Assembly: GCA_002315325.1 (NCBI GenBank)
Contig: DCGU01000071.1
Location: 4,975 to 45,234, forward strand
DNA from: Clostridiales bacterium UBA1770
GTDB lineage: Bacteria; Bacillota; Clostridia; Oscillospirales; CAG-272
Direction of reading: 5' to 3'
DNA length: 40,260 nucleotides
In this document: positions 15,416 to 30,400 of the stretch, one piece after another
How positions within the stretch are numbered: position 1 is the stretch's first letter
How the letters are laid out: every line of letters starts with the position of its first letter
Position numbers and translations under genes: made by a program
Notes under the pieces: generated by a model
What the model saw: only the letters and a program-made list of their open reading frames with translations
Told to the model about the DNA's origin: nothing
The model's database searches: none

Positions 15416-18400
15416 GATCCTGCCGGTCCGGTAGATACGGGATGGGAAGACGATGAATTCCATCCGGCAATTCCCGTCATTAAAATCACAACCTTAATAA
15501 TAGACGATGAAGTTTTCGAGTCCAAAAAGCTTATTTTTGCAAATGGGGATCAACCGAAACTTCTTGCAGTTTACACAAACCCTATTTCTAATACGGATTT
15601 GCAGTATTCTGCAGTTACGTATGAATACGGGAAACAGCAACAAGGGTACGTGTTGATTATTGAACCGGTCAGTGCGACGGATACCACGAAAACCCGTTTG
15701 GCAATCCCGGATTACGACAAAACCGAAGATGGAAGAGCACCGTGGCAGAAACACGGCGTGAATTTTAACGAAATCTATATTGCCGACGGTGTAACTGCCA
15801 TCGGTGACTATGCTTTCTATGACACGAAATACTTGCAAAAGATCGAGATCCCGATGAGCGTGACCTCTATCGGGGACTACGCTTTCGGCCAGTGTCCCGA
15901 ACTGCAATCCATTAATTTGTCCCGCGTCGGTCACATCGGTAATTATGCATTCTCGGAATCCGATCAATTACAATTCGGTCACATCGGTACGATGTTTGAG
16001 GGTGAAATTACCATTGGGGATTATGCCTTTACCGAATTACGTGACGGCAAGGATATCAGCGGTGCCGATACTTACGGATACCTTGTTATCGGTGATATCA
16101 ACCCGGCCGACGGATTGAAGAATACCGTCAAATCCATCGGTAAATCTGCATTTTCGCGCTCCAACCTGACTACTGTCAAAATCGGCAGCGGTTCCGCATC
16201 CCAACAGGGAACCATTGGTGAAACGGCCTTTGCCAATCGCGGAATCACGACGCTTGAAATCGGTGATAACGTCAGTATCGGAACCAAAGCTTTTTATAAA
16301 AACACGGCCTTGCAGACGTTGAAACTGGGGACAAACGTTTCCATCGGCAGTGAATGTTTCCGCGGCGCGTATGCCCTGACGGGGTCCGGCGTGACGGATG
16401 GTACGCTGGATCTTAGCGGCGTGACTTCCATCGGCGCCTATGCGTTCGAATCCGCCGTTAAGGTGAAAAAAGTTGTGTTCAGTAACCGCCTTACTTCCAT
16501 GGGCAGCTATGCGTTCAACGACTGTATTGCATTGCAAGACGTGAATTTGGTTGACACTTCCTTAACGGCCATTCCCGCCGCTGCCTTCCAAGCCACGTCG
16601 TTGAAGACCGTGACGATCCCGAAGAACGTAACATCCATCGGCAACTTTGCCTTCTCGGCATACCTGTGCGGCAACACCATCCGCCGTGACGGTTCCGTAT
16701 CCGGCGGTTCGATTTCGGGTAACGTTGAGACCGTCGGCGACAAAACGCAGATGACGGCGTACAATAAAATCAAATCCATCACGTTTGAGGAAGGTTCCCA
16801 ACTGAAAACCATCGGCGCGTATGCTTTCTACCGCCAGGGATTGAAAATGTCGGGTATCACCTTCCCCGAGACGCTGATGAGTGTCGGTGACTATGCCTTC
16901 TATGCGGCAGGGTCGTTGGGCTCCTTGACGTTCTCCTCCCCCCTGACGGTTTCAGTGGCGTCCTATGCATTCTCATCTGCGAACGTGACGGAACTGCACG
17001 TGGAGGCTATGACGTCCTTCACGACGGGGACCCATGCGTTCTCCTCGACCCCAATTGTCGACCTGGATATCCAAACCACGGGTACGATTACGCTGGGTGA
17101 CTATGCGTTCTACAACCATTCTTATTTGCCGGCAGACCTTGCCTTCAAGGCGGAAAACGTCACCATCGGTTCCGCCTGCTTCTACGTCAGCAATAAGAAC
17201 AGAGATGCATATCAGACGCTGCAAACGGTGACCTTTAACAATGCCACCAAAATCTCCATTGGTGACAGCGCCTTTGCCAATAACATGCATCTGTACAAGA
17301 CGTTCATGCCCGCACTGGTCGACGGCAAGAAGCTGACGCTGGGTACGGCGGCCTTCGGTCAGTTTGAAACCAACGCCTTCTCCAGCTCGACCGACCTGCA
17401 GCTGGGTACCGGCATTTTTGTGTACTACGATACCACGGATGAAACCTGGCTGCCCGAGTATGCCTACTATCAGCAAACCTCGGAAGATCAGAAGACGTAC
17501 GTCAAGGTCGGCGACAAATATTATAAATATATCGAACAGAGCGCCTATAACGCCCTGACGCAGGTTGAAAAAGATAAATATCAGGAATCGGAAATGATGA
17601 CCACGCTGACGTTCCCGGCAGGTTTAACCTACGTGACCGGCTGGGTCAGCAATTCCAACCTGGATAACCCCGCTGACAAGTTCAAAAACCACGATACCTA
17701 TTATTGCGGTATCGATGAATACAAAACGACGCTGATTTCCACCACCTATCCGACCTGTACCAAGAACGGTAACTACCGCTATGAAGTATACGTCAAGGCA
17801 ACCACCGGTACAGGTACCTACTACTTGACGGAAAACATTCCGGCGCTGGGCCACATGTACGGCGACGAAACGGTGTACGACGCCGACTGTGTGACCGGTG
17901 AATACCTCTCCCACAAGTGTGTGCGCGGTAAGATTAATACCGCCATCGGCGTGGATGCCGATGGATATGCCATCGATGGGGAAGGGCAGCGCGTGACCAC
18001 CCCCTGTACCGAATCGGGCTACGAGTTTAAGACCGAGACCGGCAATACCGATGCGCTGCATCACGAATATTATGCCGGCACGCTGCACTATAAGACCGGT
18101 TTCATTACGGAAGCCGATTACCAAAAGCTCTCTGCCGCCGAAAAGGCCAACTATTACAAGCGCTTTACCAAGGACGGCGGACAGTCCTATATTTCCCTGT
18201 ACCAGTACAACAATATGAATCAGGCCAGCCGCAGCGACTACGTGCTGTGCTACTACGGTACCGATTTTAAGACGGCCACCGAATATGACAAACTGGCTGC
18301 TGCCGCCCAAGCAAGCTATACCAACGTTCCCATCGGTCAGGTGATCGAGGGTACCAAAAAGGCCTCCGAAACCAACTACTCCGTTACGGTGAACAACGTC

Positions 18401-21400
18401 AAATACTCCACACCGTTCACGGCGTACAACGTGTACTACGTTGACTTTGCCTGCTACCGCGTCAATCACCCGGCCAATACCGGTGCAAAGCAGTACGCGA
18501 TTGCTTACGTGCCCATGACGCTGAAGGGCACGACCTCCCAGACGCTGGCCGACATCGACCTGGGTGTCAGCAACCTGCAGTGGGCCGATCCCACGCAGTC
18601 CCTGGCCGGTGCGGAGGGCAAACGCGGCTTTACCGCCCTGTTCACGGCTGACGGCAATGGTGTCGACTATTTCAAACCCGTCGAGCTCACCGTTTACGTT
18701 GACGTAACGCGTGACGATATCTCCCTGGAAGATATCATTTTTAACAACACCCTGCAAAGTACGACTGCCAAGAAAAAGATTCAGGCATCCCTGAGCGATC
18801 TCCCCAATGGCATTTCCGTATCCGCCCCCGTTTACTACAACAATGGTGGTCTTGTGTCTTGGGACGGTCTCGCTGCCAGCGACGTGCCCACTGTAAACGG
18901 CAAAGTCCGCTTCACGTTGACGTACGATAATGAGAAATTCAACTTGATTGCACGCTACGATGGCGAGACGGCTTTGTACTGGAATGACGGCAAATACAAC
19001 ACCGACGGCGTTGGTATTGCCTCCTATACGAATCTGCCGGCAAAGTGTACCGTCACTGATATCCAACGCAATGGAGAAACTGTTTCGGTAACACTGGAAC
19101 ACGACTTTACGTTGGCTGCGCCGTCTTTGGACTTGATTGAGTTTATTCCGGACAACGCTGTATATGACGGGAATGCTCACGGCTTCAAAATGACGAACGT
19201 CCCCAGAAAATCAACGGTAACCGTATCCTTGAACGGCGTTGAAAAAGCGAAGATTACGCTAAATGACGATGCCGATGACTTTAATATCATTTCGTTTACC
19301 GACCTCGTTACCAATGCGGGTACTTATGCGTTTAACGTGGCGATTCAAAACGACACCTACGGAGCCGAAGCACATCATTTCACGGTCACGGTGACCATAG
19401 ACAAGGCGCCCGTACAGTTGCCCAAATCGGTCAATTTGACGTATAACGGTGCCGACAGAACGCCGTATGCCGACACGAGTTTGTACACCGTATGCGGTGA
19501 GAAAACGGAAAAGATCGCCTACAACTACGTTGCTGAATTTGTACTGAAAGATCGACAAAACTATCGCTGGGAGGGCTTGGCCGATACCGTAGCGACCGGT
19601 ACGGTTTTGTGGAGCATTCGTAAATTAGAGGTTGCCGTTCCTGCTGTGGATTACAGCAAACTCTTTAATTTCTACAACGGCACGTACCAAACGCCCTACA
19701 ACTTTGCCAACGTCAATACCGTTTCCGGTACCGACGTTAAAGAGGGCGATTACAAGTACGAAAAAGATGGTCTTAACGTTAAAGTTTACGTTTACTTAAA
19801 CAATAATTGGCTGCATGCCTATACGTTGTATAATGCCTTGGGCCTGAACGTCGGCGAATACGTTGTTAATTCCGGCAACATCGGTTCCGGCTTGCAGGAT
19901 AACTTAATGTGGCCCAACAACTGGAACACCTATGAAACGGTGACCTGGAACGTTTCCATGACGGATATCACGCTGCCCGATGTCAACGTGCCGGCTGCCG
20001 AATATACGGGCAATCCGTACGACGTCAGCAAGATTACGCTGGACGGCTCTTGGAATTGGATTAATGAGGCCGGTGTATCCGCCTTCACCACCAATACCCA
20101 ACTGATTTATCATTTCTACAATGCGCGCGGCTTTGAAGTGACGCCCACCGACGTCGGTGTCTATACCGTCAAGGTTGACGTGGGCGCCCTGCTCAAGGAC
20201 AAGAACTACGCAACGATCACGTCCCTGGTGACGGGTACGCTGCAAATCAACAAAGCCAAGCTTTCGTTGGATGCACCCGATGACCCCACTGCCACGTATG
20301 ACGGCCAAAACCACGATTTGCCTCTGCCTAAGTTTAAGAACGGCGACGGCGTCCCGGTGGATGTGGACCCTGAAGACGTTATTTTGCGGTATTACAAGGC
20401 GATTGCCACCCGTTCCGACGCCTCCGAAACGGACACCTATTACGTCATCGACCCCACGGACGGTGCCGGCTCGACCGAGACGATTACCTACCGCGACGTT
20501 CGGTACGACGGTAAGGGCAATATCATCCCCTACACGTATTTAGTGGAAGTTGACGCCAACTGCGCCAACTACGAATCGGATAACATGGTGCCGGTTGTCG
20601 TCACCGTGCTCAAAGCCAACCAGGGCATAACGGTTGAAAAGGAAGATTATAACGCTAACCCCGACCTGAACAAACAGGCCGACGGCAGCTGGAAAATCGA
20701 CGCCAACCTGGGCGACGCTCCCCTGAAGGTTTTGGTCAGCGGTCAGTACGACAAGAACGCTGTCATCCGTGTCAACGGTGAGTTGGCTCCCGTGACGACG
20801 TACGATGCCGCCAATTTGAGCGCGGATAAGATTACCGTGAAGGTTGCCACCACGACCGACGCTAACGTCGTGGAATTGACGATTTACTTCACCGGTATGG
20901 CAGACGGCCTGACCGTCACGCTGGAAAGCGGTGATACGCCCAACGCCTATGCCACCTCGACCAATTTGGTGATCAACACCACCAAGGCCAAGGCAGACGT
21001 TTCCGTTTCCGCCGCGCTGAAAACCCCCGGTGATAAGACCTTTAAGAACGCAAGCATTTATACCTTCACGCCCTCGGTGAACGCGGCGAACGTCGAGTCC
21101 ACCACAGGGTCCACAGAGCTGGAACTGAAGAATGACAAGAACGTCACGTTCTACTTTGCAACGAAGTCCGACTACCAAGTTTGGAAGCTGCCCGAAGAAC
21201 AACTTGATAAGCTTTCCACCGTGGAACCCATCGATATCGGTGAATACTGCGTGATTGCCTGCTACAATGCGGACAACACTGACGAGAACTATTTGCCGTC
21301 CTATTCCGCCCCCATTGCCTTTGAAATCACCAAGGCAAAACTGGAGATTGAAATCACCGGGTACAGCGGGACTTACGACGGCCAAACGCACGCTCCCGCC

Positions 21401-24400
21401 GTGATTCGCGTCAAGGGTGCCGACGGCAAGTATATCAGCGATACCGATTACGTACTGACCATCAAGAACAGCAATAACGAGGTCGTGTCGACCGTTAAGA
21501 ATAAGGCTGACTCCGGCACGTATACCTACACGATTACCGTGCCCAACTACGATGTGGCCAGTGCAAACTTCACGGTTACCATTTCACCGCGTAATATTAT
21601 CGCGGCCCCCGAGAGTATGCACCTGACCAAGGTGTACGACGGCAACGATACCGTCCTGTTCGACACCAATACCGTTACGTTTACCAACGTGATTAACAAT
21701 GAAATCACCGGTATGACGGCCACGGCAGTATACTTCTTCGGCCAGTCAAAGAAGGATAATATTCGTGTGACCTACACGATTGTTACGTCTTCCGATTACG
21801 TTGCCGGCAACTATACCGTCAACGGTAAGGCCATCAGCGGCACAACGGCTGTTGATGATACAACCTACGTTGGTAAGGGCGTGATTCAAAAGCGTCCCCT
21901 GACCATTACCGATTTGGTGGCGGACAACCGTGAATACGACGGTACCAACGTCATTAAAGTGCACGGCACGCCGACCACAACGAATATCGTGCCCGGCGAC
22001 CACGTCGTCCTGACGCTCAGCAGCTACGTTTCCGGTACGATTTCGTCCACCGACGTCGGCAGTTACGTGGTTGCCATTTCCAATGACTCCATCGTGCTGT
22101 CCGGTGAACAGGCAGCAAACTACGTGGTCGTTGCTGTCCAGAGTAACGATATTACCGTCAGCAAGCGTACGCTGGTATTGACCAAGACCGATCTGGAAAA
22201 GACCTACACCGGTGCCACCATCACCGATTACAAGTCGATTACACTCACGGCCAAGGGTACCACCTACAACAACGACCATGCGTCCGTTGCTACCGATATT
22301 ACCGCGCTGAAGAACAACGGTTTGACCTACAAGTTCTATAAAGAACAGACCTGCCAAACCGAGATTCCCGCGCCCACGGCAGCCGGCACCTATTACCTGC
22401 AGGTTTCCCTGAATGAAAACAAGAACTACGCGGCAGACCCCATCGTCGTGAAAGTGACGATTAAGCCCGCCACGCTGACCGTAACGCCTACGCCTTACGT
22501 CGGCGTTTACGATGCCGCAACGCACGCCCCCGCGACCTTCGTCGTTTCGGGTACGGCTGCCGACGGCACCATCGACACCTCCAAGTATACGGTGAAGTTC
22601 TACGCGTCCAAGACCGACGTTAACTCTCTCGTGTTGACCGTGAAGAACGTGGCGGATTCCAAGACGTACTACTACACCGTAACGGTGGACAACTACGCCG
22701 TATTCGAGGGCTCCGTCAAAGTTCAAATCACGCCCAAGAACGTTGTCATTTCCTATACGGATATCACCACGACCAAGGTATATGACGGCAACACGACAGC
22801 CGCCATCGGCACGATTGACGTGACCGGTGAAGCCGGCAGTGAAACGATCACCGCAACGGCATCCGCTGCATACAACAGCCAAAACGTGGCTGCCGCCAAT
22901 ACGATCACGGTGACCTACACCATGAACTTCGCTAACGGTGCGCAGGCCGGCAACTACACCTACACGGCCGGCACGACCAAGACGGCTGCCTTTGCAAGCG
23001 GCGAGGCAACCGAGACGCTGCCCGGTACGATTACCAAGTATCAGCTGCACGTAAACGGCGGCATCACGGCCAACGACCGCGTATGGGACGGCACCAAGAT
23101 TGTGACGCTGACGGATACAGGTATTACTTTCAACGACATCGTCGCCGGTGAAAGCCTGACCCTGACGCTCAAGACCGGTACAACGGGCTCGATTTCCGCC
23201 ACCGACGTCGGCGCTTACAAGGCCGTTATCAAACCCGCCAATATCGAAATCGCCGGCACGACGAATGCCAACTATGAGGTTGTCTCCGTCTTCACGCCGG
23301 ACGTGACGATTTCCAAAGCAACGCCCACGTTCACCCTGCCGCTGGTTACGGTGGCCGGTTATTCCGCCAAACCCGTGGAATCCGGTTACTATGCCGTCAA
23401 GGTCCATGCCAACGACGCCGCCAAGACGATTTTGGCACAGGGAACCGTCACGGATATCACCTACACCTTCTGGCAGGATGCCGCCTGCTCAATTCCCGCA
23501 GTCGGCAGTGATGCATCCGTTGTGCCGACCAACCGCCTGGATGATAAGACGGATAAACCCTATTACGTCAAGGCTGTTTATAACGGCGACACCAACCACG
23601 ATAAAGCCGAAACTGTTTTCAAGTTGGTGATTGAAAAAGCCGGCTTTGATAAGCTGAACAGTGCAGCGTATCCCTACGTAGCCGTTTACGACGGCAAGGC
23701 ACACGCCGTTATCTCGGGTGCGAAACTGCTGTCCAGTTTGAATTACGAAGGCGCGAACGGCGACGGTAACGTCACCTCCACGACCAACCTGTACGTCATC
23801 CTGAAAACCGACGCATCCGTTACTGCACCCGCGTTGGATGACCCGCGTTGGGTACTCGCCTTTGAAAACGGTGTTCCCGTTGCCTCCGCAACGTCCATTA
23901 AGGACGTCGGCAGCTACACGTACTACGTGAAGCTGGAAGACAATGACCACGCACCGTACGTATTGCCCGAAACCGTTACGGCCGTCATCACCAAGGCTAA
24001 GCTGAACCTGAGTGCCGACGTGGAACTGAACAAAGTTTACGACGGCAACAAGTACGCCTCCACGACCAACGTCCAGGTGACCGGCGTACAAAACGGTGAA
24101 AACGTAACCGTGACTGCCGTTTCCGCCTATGGCGATAAGAGTGTCGGTAATTACCGCAATATTACCACTACATTTACGCTGACGTTCACCGGCTGCACCG
24201 CGACAAACTACGAGGTAGTATCTCTGAAGTCCGTGGCAGGCAGTGAAAATCAATACTACGAGACGTATGTCGGTGACATTACCAAGCGTCAGATTACCGT
24301 TTACGGTGCCAGCGTGACCGACCGTCCCTACAACAACTCAACCATTGTCAAAGTATCCGGCAATCTGACGATTACCGACCTGTGTGCCGGCGACGATTTG

Positions 24401-27400
24401 GTGCTGTCCTTTAAAACCAATGCGCACGGTACGATTACCGACGTGATTCCCGGCACCTATTCCGTGTATATCGACCCGACCTGGATTACCCTGAGCAGCG
24501 ATGACGACGGCAAGTTCTATGAAATCGTCTTTGTGGATCAACCCACCATCACGATTGTCAAGGCCGACTACGTTATGAGCGGTATCACGTTTGAGGATAT
24601 CACCCCGACGTACGACGGCAAACCGCACCATCCCGTCATCGGCGGCACGCTGCCGACCGGTTTGGACGGTGTTCAGGTAACCGTTACCTATGACGTCAGC
24701 GCCACCGACGTGGCCGACGGCACGGTGAAGGTAACCGCAACCTTTGCCACGACCTCCGGTAACTACAACGCACCCGCCTCCAAGACGGCTTACGTCACCG
24801 TGCAGCGCGCAAACCTGACCGTCGACGCAACGGGTTACACCGGCACGTATGACGGCCAGGGCCACGACGTCCTGTCTGCCCTGACCGTGACCGGCGTGAC
24901 GAACGACGGCAACAACGGTGTGCTGGACGCTTCCATGTATAAGATTTCCGTATACAGAACCAAGGCCGACCGTGCAAGCGACACCAACCTCATTACCACG
25001 GTGACCGACGTTGCCGACAGCGGCACGTATTACTACCGCGTCACTTCGCCCAACTATAATAATAAGGAAGGCGAATTTACCGTTACCATCAATCGTGTGA
25101 TTGTCAAAGCCGCGTACGAACTCAAGCTGGACAACAACACGCGCGTATACGACGCCACCAATATCGTGACGGTCAGCGCTACGACGCTCACGGCGAAATC
25201 CGACAGTGCCGCACAAAACGCCCTGATTGCAAGCGAACTCGGTATCAGCGCAACGGCCACGTTCGACAACAAGAACGTCGGCACCAACAAGACCATCACC
25301 GTTGTCTATACGATTACGACGCTGACGGACGCTGCCAAACTGAATAACTACAATTTGGAAAGCACATCCGCAGCGCTTCCCGCCACTTGGAACGTCACCC
25401 AATACGGTAACGTCACCAAGAAGCAGATTGCCGTAACCGGCGCATCGGCCACCGACTTCGTGTACAACCACGAGGCGTACGTGACCATTATGGCCGCAAG
25501 CAATCTGACCACCACGGATTTGATTGCCGGTGACGAGCTGACGCTGACCGTAACCGCAGGTTCCACCTACGCAACGGTTGACGACTTTAACGTCGGTACG
25601 CACAACGTGACCGTCAACAATATGGCGGCCGTCACCCTGGGCGGTGCCGATGCCGGCAACTACGAGGTCATTTCCGTTGCCTGCAGCGACGTGACCATCA
25701 GCCGCGCAGACCCGACGACCTCCATCCCCAAGACGCTGAAAGTGCCGTACTCCGGTGCCGAAGTTCTGCCCGCCTACTATGTGGTGGGTGTAACCGGTGT
25801 CAAGAACGACACCTTCGTCTTCCCGATTTCCTACACCTTTAACGGCAGCACCGTAACACCGACAAATGCCGGTGAATACACGGTTGTCGCCACCGTTCCC
25901 ACGACGACCAACTACAACGGCGCTGTTGAAACGTTTACCCTGACCATCGAGCCCTACGACCAGTCCCTGGGCTTCTCATCGCAGGGATACGGCGAGCACG
26001 TTTACGACGCTGAAACGCACAAGGCCGTTGTTGTCAGCAACATCCTGGGTGTCAACAGCACGGCATTGTCCGCTGACAAGTACGTGATTTACTACTCGGT
26101 TCGTCCTTCCGCAACCCAGCCTGCCGCGTCCTATACCGACGTGACGCTGTGGAGCACGACGGCCACCGACGTTAAGCACGTGGGCGATTCCGGCAGATAC
26201 TGGTTCGCCATCGTTGCGCCCAACTACAACACGTTCGTGGGCAGCAGTGATGTGACCATTTCGCCCATTAAGATTGACGTCGTCACGACGTACACCGATA
26301 CCAAGGTTTACGATAAGACGGATGCAGCCGTTGTCAACGCTGTGGCGCTGACCAACGTGCCCGCAGGCGACGCCGCATTGCTCGGCGTCAAGGCCGTTGC
26401 TTCCTACACCAACGTTAATGCCGGCAACAGCCGCGAAATCATCGTGACCTACGTGGTAACCTTTGCCGACGGTGCAACCCTGACCGACTACACGTACGGT
26501 ACGGGCTCCGGCGCATATGCGGTTGCAGGTAACACCTGGACGTTCCGTAAGACGTTCAACGGTAAGATTACCCCCGCACCCATCACGATTACCATCGGCG
26601 ATCAAACCGCGATTTACAACAAGGCAGAGCCCAACGTCACCCAGACGAACTGGACCGTGACCTCGGGTACCGACTATGATAACCGCGCCCTGCAGATTAC
26701 GCTGACCAAGGCAAACGGTATCGCCGTCGGCTCTTATGACATCACCGGTGTCAGCGCCAACGGCAACTACACCGTGACGTTTGTAAACGGCACCTACACG
26801 ATTACGCCCAGACCCATCACCGTCGTCATCAACCCGACACACGGCACCTACGGGGAAGTACCCGTGCTGCCGAGCACGCTGCTGACCACGGCTGACGCCG
26901 TCGGCACACTCGCCGATGAAATCGCCGCCATCCGCACGCTGATCGGTCAGTTGACGACCGATGCGACGACCCGCACCGATATCGGCGCATATACCATTAC
27001 CGTATCCACGGATACCGACGTATCCCACGTATACGGCAACTACGAGGTAACGTTCGACACGACGAACGCCGTTTATACGGTGGACAGACGTACGGTCACG
27101 ATTACGGCAGACAGCGTTTCCTCCAAGTACAACGCCAATATCACGGATATCACCTATCACAAGACCGATAAGGCTGCCAACGTCGGCATCACGAATGACG
27201 ACGTATTGGCCGTTGTCATCCGCGCCTACACCGATGCGTCCTGTACCGACCTCATCACCACGCTGACCGACGTCGGAGAGTACTACATCCGCATCGACGG
27301 TTACACCATCAACGGTAAGACGGGTACGGATACCAACTACACGGTAACGCTGGTTGACTCCGGCAATAACGGCGCCATCAAGTACACGGTGGAAAAGGCC

Positions 27401-30400
27401 GTGATGCAGGTTGGCTTTACCAACTCGCTGAAGTATCAAAGCGTATTGTTCCATCAGCTGTATTCCAACCCGCTGACTTTTGTCAACCAGAGCAGCGGTC
27501 TGGATATGACGCCGGAAAACGGCAACGTCTTCAACGGCATCATTGAATACTGGCTGGAAGCCATTGCCGACGAAACGGCAACGCTTTCCGACATTGCAAC
27601 GATTGACGCTTACGGTAACGTGACCAACTACATGGACAGCAAGACGGTTATCGTCCATGCACGCGTGACGGCAAGCGGCAGCGACTGCAACTACGAGATC
27701 CCGAGCGTGAACGAATTCTACTACACGCTCTCTATCGGCCAGGCCATCAACTACAACGTCGCGTTCTACACCGGCGGTGCAACGATTACGTCCGGTTCCG
27801 ATTCCATGACAAAGCTTTCCGGTTACTCCGTCAAGGCTGCAGACTTCCCGACGCTGTCCTACACCGGCCGCTCTTTGGTCGGCTGGAAGAACATGGGTAC
27901 GGGTGAAATCAAGTCGGCCGAAGAATGGGAGAACGCCGACCTGCAGGTACTGTCCAACCTGGCCCTGATGGCCGTTTGGACCGAAAGCATCCTGGCAGTC
28001 GATCCCATCCCTGCACAGACCTATACCAACCTGCTGCTCAAGCCCGAAGTTAACGTTACCTGCGAGGGTAAGAACCTGGTTGCAGGCACGGATTATTTGG
28101 TATTCTACAATAATAATATCAATGCCGGAACGGCTACGGTCAGTGTCGTCGGTATCGGCGAATACACGGGCCTGACGACAGAAACCGACTTTGTCATCAC
28201 CAAGGCATTCCAGACCGCACGCTTCGGTTCCGTACAGTTTGCCGGTATCGTCATCGGCCAGAAGTACATGAACCGCGTTGTGGCCGCCCTGGATAACCCC
28301 ACCATCATCTACCGCACAAGCGATTCCGATCTCGTGACGGTGGACGCTGACGGCGTCGTTACGGCAATCAAGGCCGGCACGGCAACCATTTACGCCGACG
28401 TTCTTGAAACGAACAACGTATTGGCTGCAACGATTGCTTACCAAATCCAAATCAACGCAACGGAAACAGACGCCCCCGGCGGTTCCGTTTCCAACAACGA
28501 GGGTATGCAGGAGAACGTCACGCTGGTCATCACCAGAACCGATCTGCCGGATGGTTTCAACGAAGCCATTGCAGAAAAGATGAAGCTGTTCGCTGCAAAC
28601 ACCGCGATTATTATCAACACCTATTCTTTGGATCAGTTGTCCGAAATGGTAACGGGTGCACAGGTTCTGGACGTTCTGGATATCTATCTGGAAGAAGACG
28701 GTCTCGTCTTCAACGATTTCTCCGGTACCTACACCGTGAAGCTGCGCATTCCCGCAGCCTACCGCACGGCAGCCGAGATTCAGGTGGCTCACCTGGCATC
28801 TAACGGCGACGTGGAACTCTTTGAAACCAAGCGTGTCGGCGATTACATCTTCTTCGACACCACCCACTTCTCCGAATACGTCGTTCTGGGTAAGATTGAT
28901 ATCGCACTCGAACCCGTTTACGTCTACGGCGATACCGAAATCACCTACCTTGGCCGCGAAATCACCGCCGGTGACGTTCACCTGTGGCTGACGGATACCG
29001 ACCACGGCGGTCTGGTTGAGGGTGAGGACTACGTCGTTTCTTACCTGAACAACGTGGATGCAGGCTATGCCAAGATCATCATCACGGGTATCGGCAAGTA
29101 CGGCAACTTCACGTCCTTCACGACGCTGATTCGTCCCGCAACCCTGACCGATGCAATGATCGCGCCTATCCCGAGCCAAGCCTACACGGGTTGCGCACTG
29201 ACACCCGAGATTTTGGTACAGTATCTGGGCAAGGTGCTCACCTCCGGCACGGACTACACCGTCGTCTACACCAACAACGTGCAGAGCGGCACGGCAACCG
29301 TGACCGTTACCGGCAAGGGCAACTTTACGGGCACGGCACAGGCAACCTTCGTTATTGACAAACGTGCCAACGACATTCAGGTCACCCTGACCGATTTGGT
29401 ACACGTCTACGACGGCACGCCCAAGGGCATCAGCGCCTTCATCACCTACAATGGTATGACGCTGGTATCCGGTACCGACTATATTGTCACCTACGAGGGC
29501 GGCGTTCCCACGAACGTCGGTTCCTACGTTGTAAAGGTGCAGGGTATCGGCAACTACGCAGACGTGATTCAAACGGCAGTGCTGACGATTACGGCCGCAA
29601 AGAGCGACGTATACTTCAGCGATCCGACCGTTACGAAGGACTTCAAGCCGAACGATTACTTCACCAAGACTGTTATCGTATCCGACAGTGACAATCACGG
29701 CACGATTACCTACGTATCGAGCAATCCTTCCGTAGTCACGGTAGATAACAACGGTAACGTTATTATTCACGGCGCCGGCACGGCAGTAATTACCGCCACG
29801 GTGGCCGCAACCGAAAATTACCAAGAACAAAGCGCAAGCTACACGGTTGTGATCAATCCTGCCTCCATTGCCGGATTCACGCTGGGCCAAATCAGCAACC
29901 AGGTTTACACCGGTTCCCAGATTAAACCCGACGTGCTGGTACAGTATATTTCCACCATTTTGGTACAGGGTAAGGATTACACGCTGTCCTATTCGAACAA
30001 CGTGGGCATCGGTACCGCAACGGTTAACGTGACGGGTATCGGCAACTACACGGGCAATGCAAGTACCACCTTCCAAATTGTCGCCAACGGCAACAATATG
30101 ACGGTGGGAACCATTTCCGCTGTGACGTTCAACGGTAAATACCACAAGCCGAGCGTAACGGTATATTACGGCGGCAAGATTTTGACGGCAGGCACCGATT
30201 ACACAGTCACCTACGTCAACAACGTCAATGCCGGCATTGCAACCGCCAACGTGACGGGTATCGGCAACTACGTCGGCTGCTCCGCAATGGCTAACTTCGC
30301 CATCAGACCGGTTGACCTGAGTATGACGGTCATCACGGTTGAGGACGGTATCTTTACCGGCGGCGCCGTAACGCCCGCCGTCAATGCCTCGCTGCCCGAA

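Noticed and set aside
17624..19180. Open frame of 518 codons on the minus strand inside the giant gene
   Set aside because: It is also codon-aligned antisense of a well-supported gene and shows no family motif.
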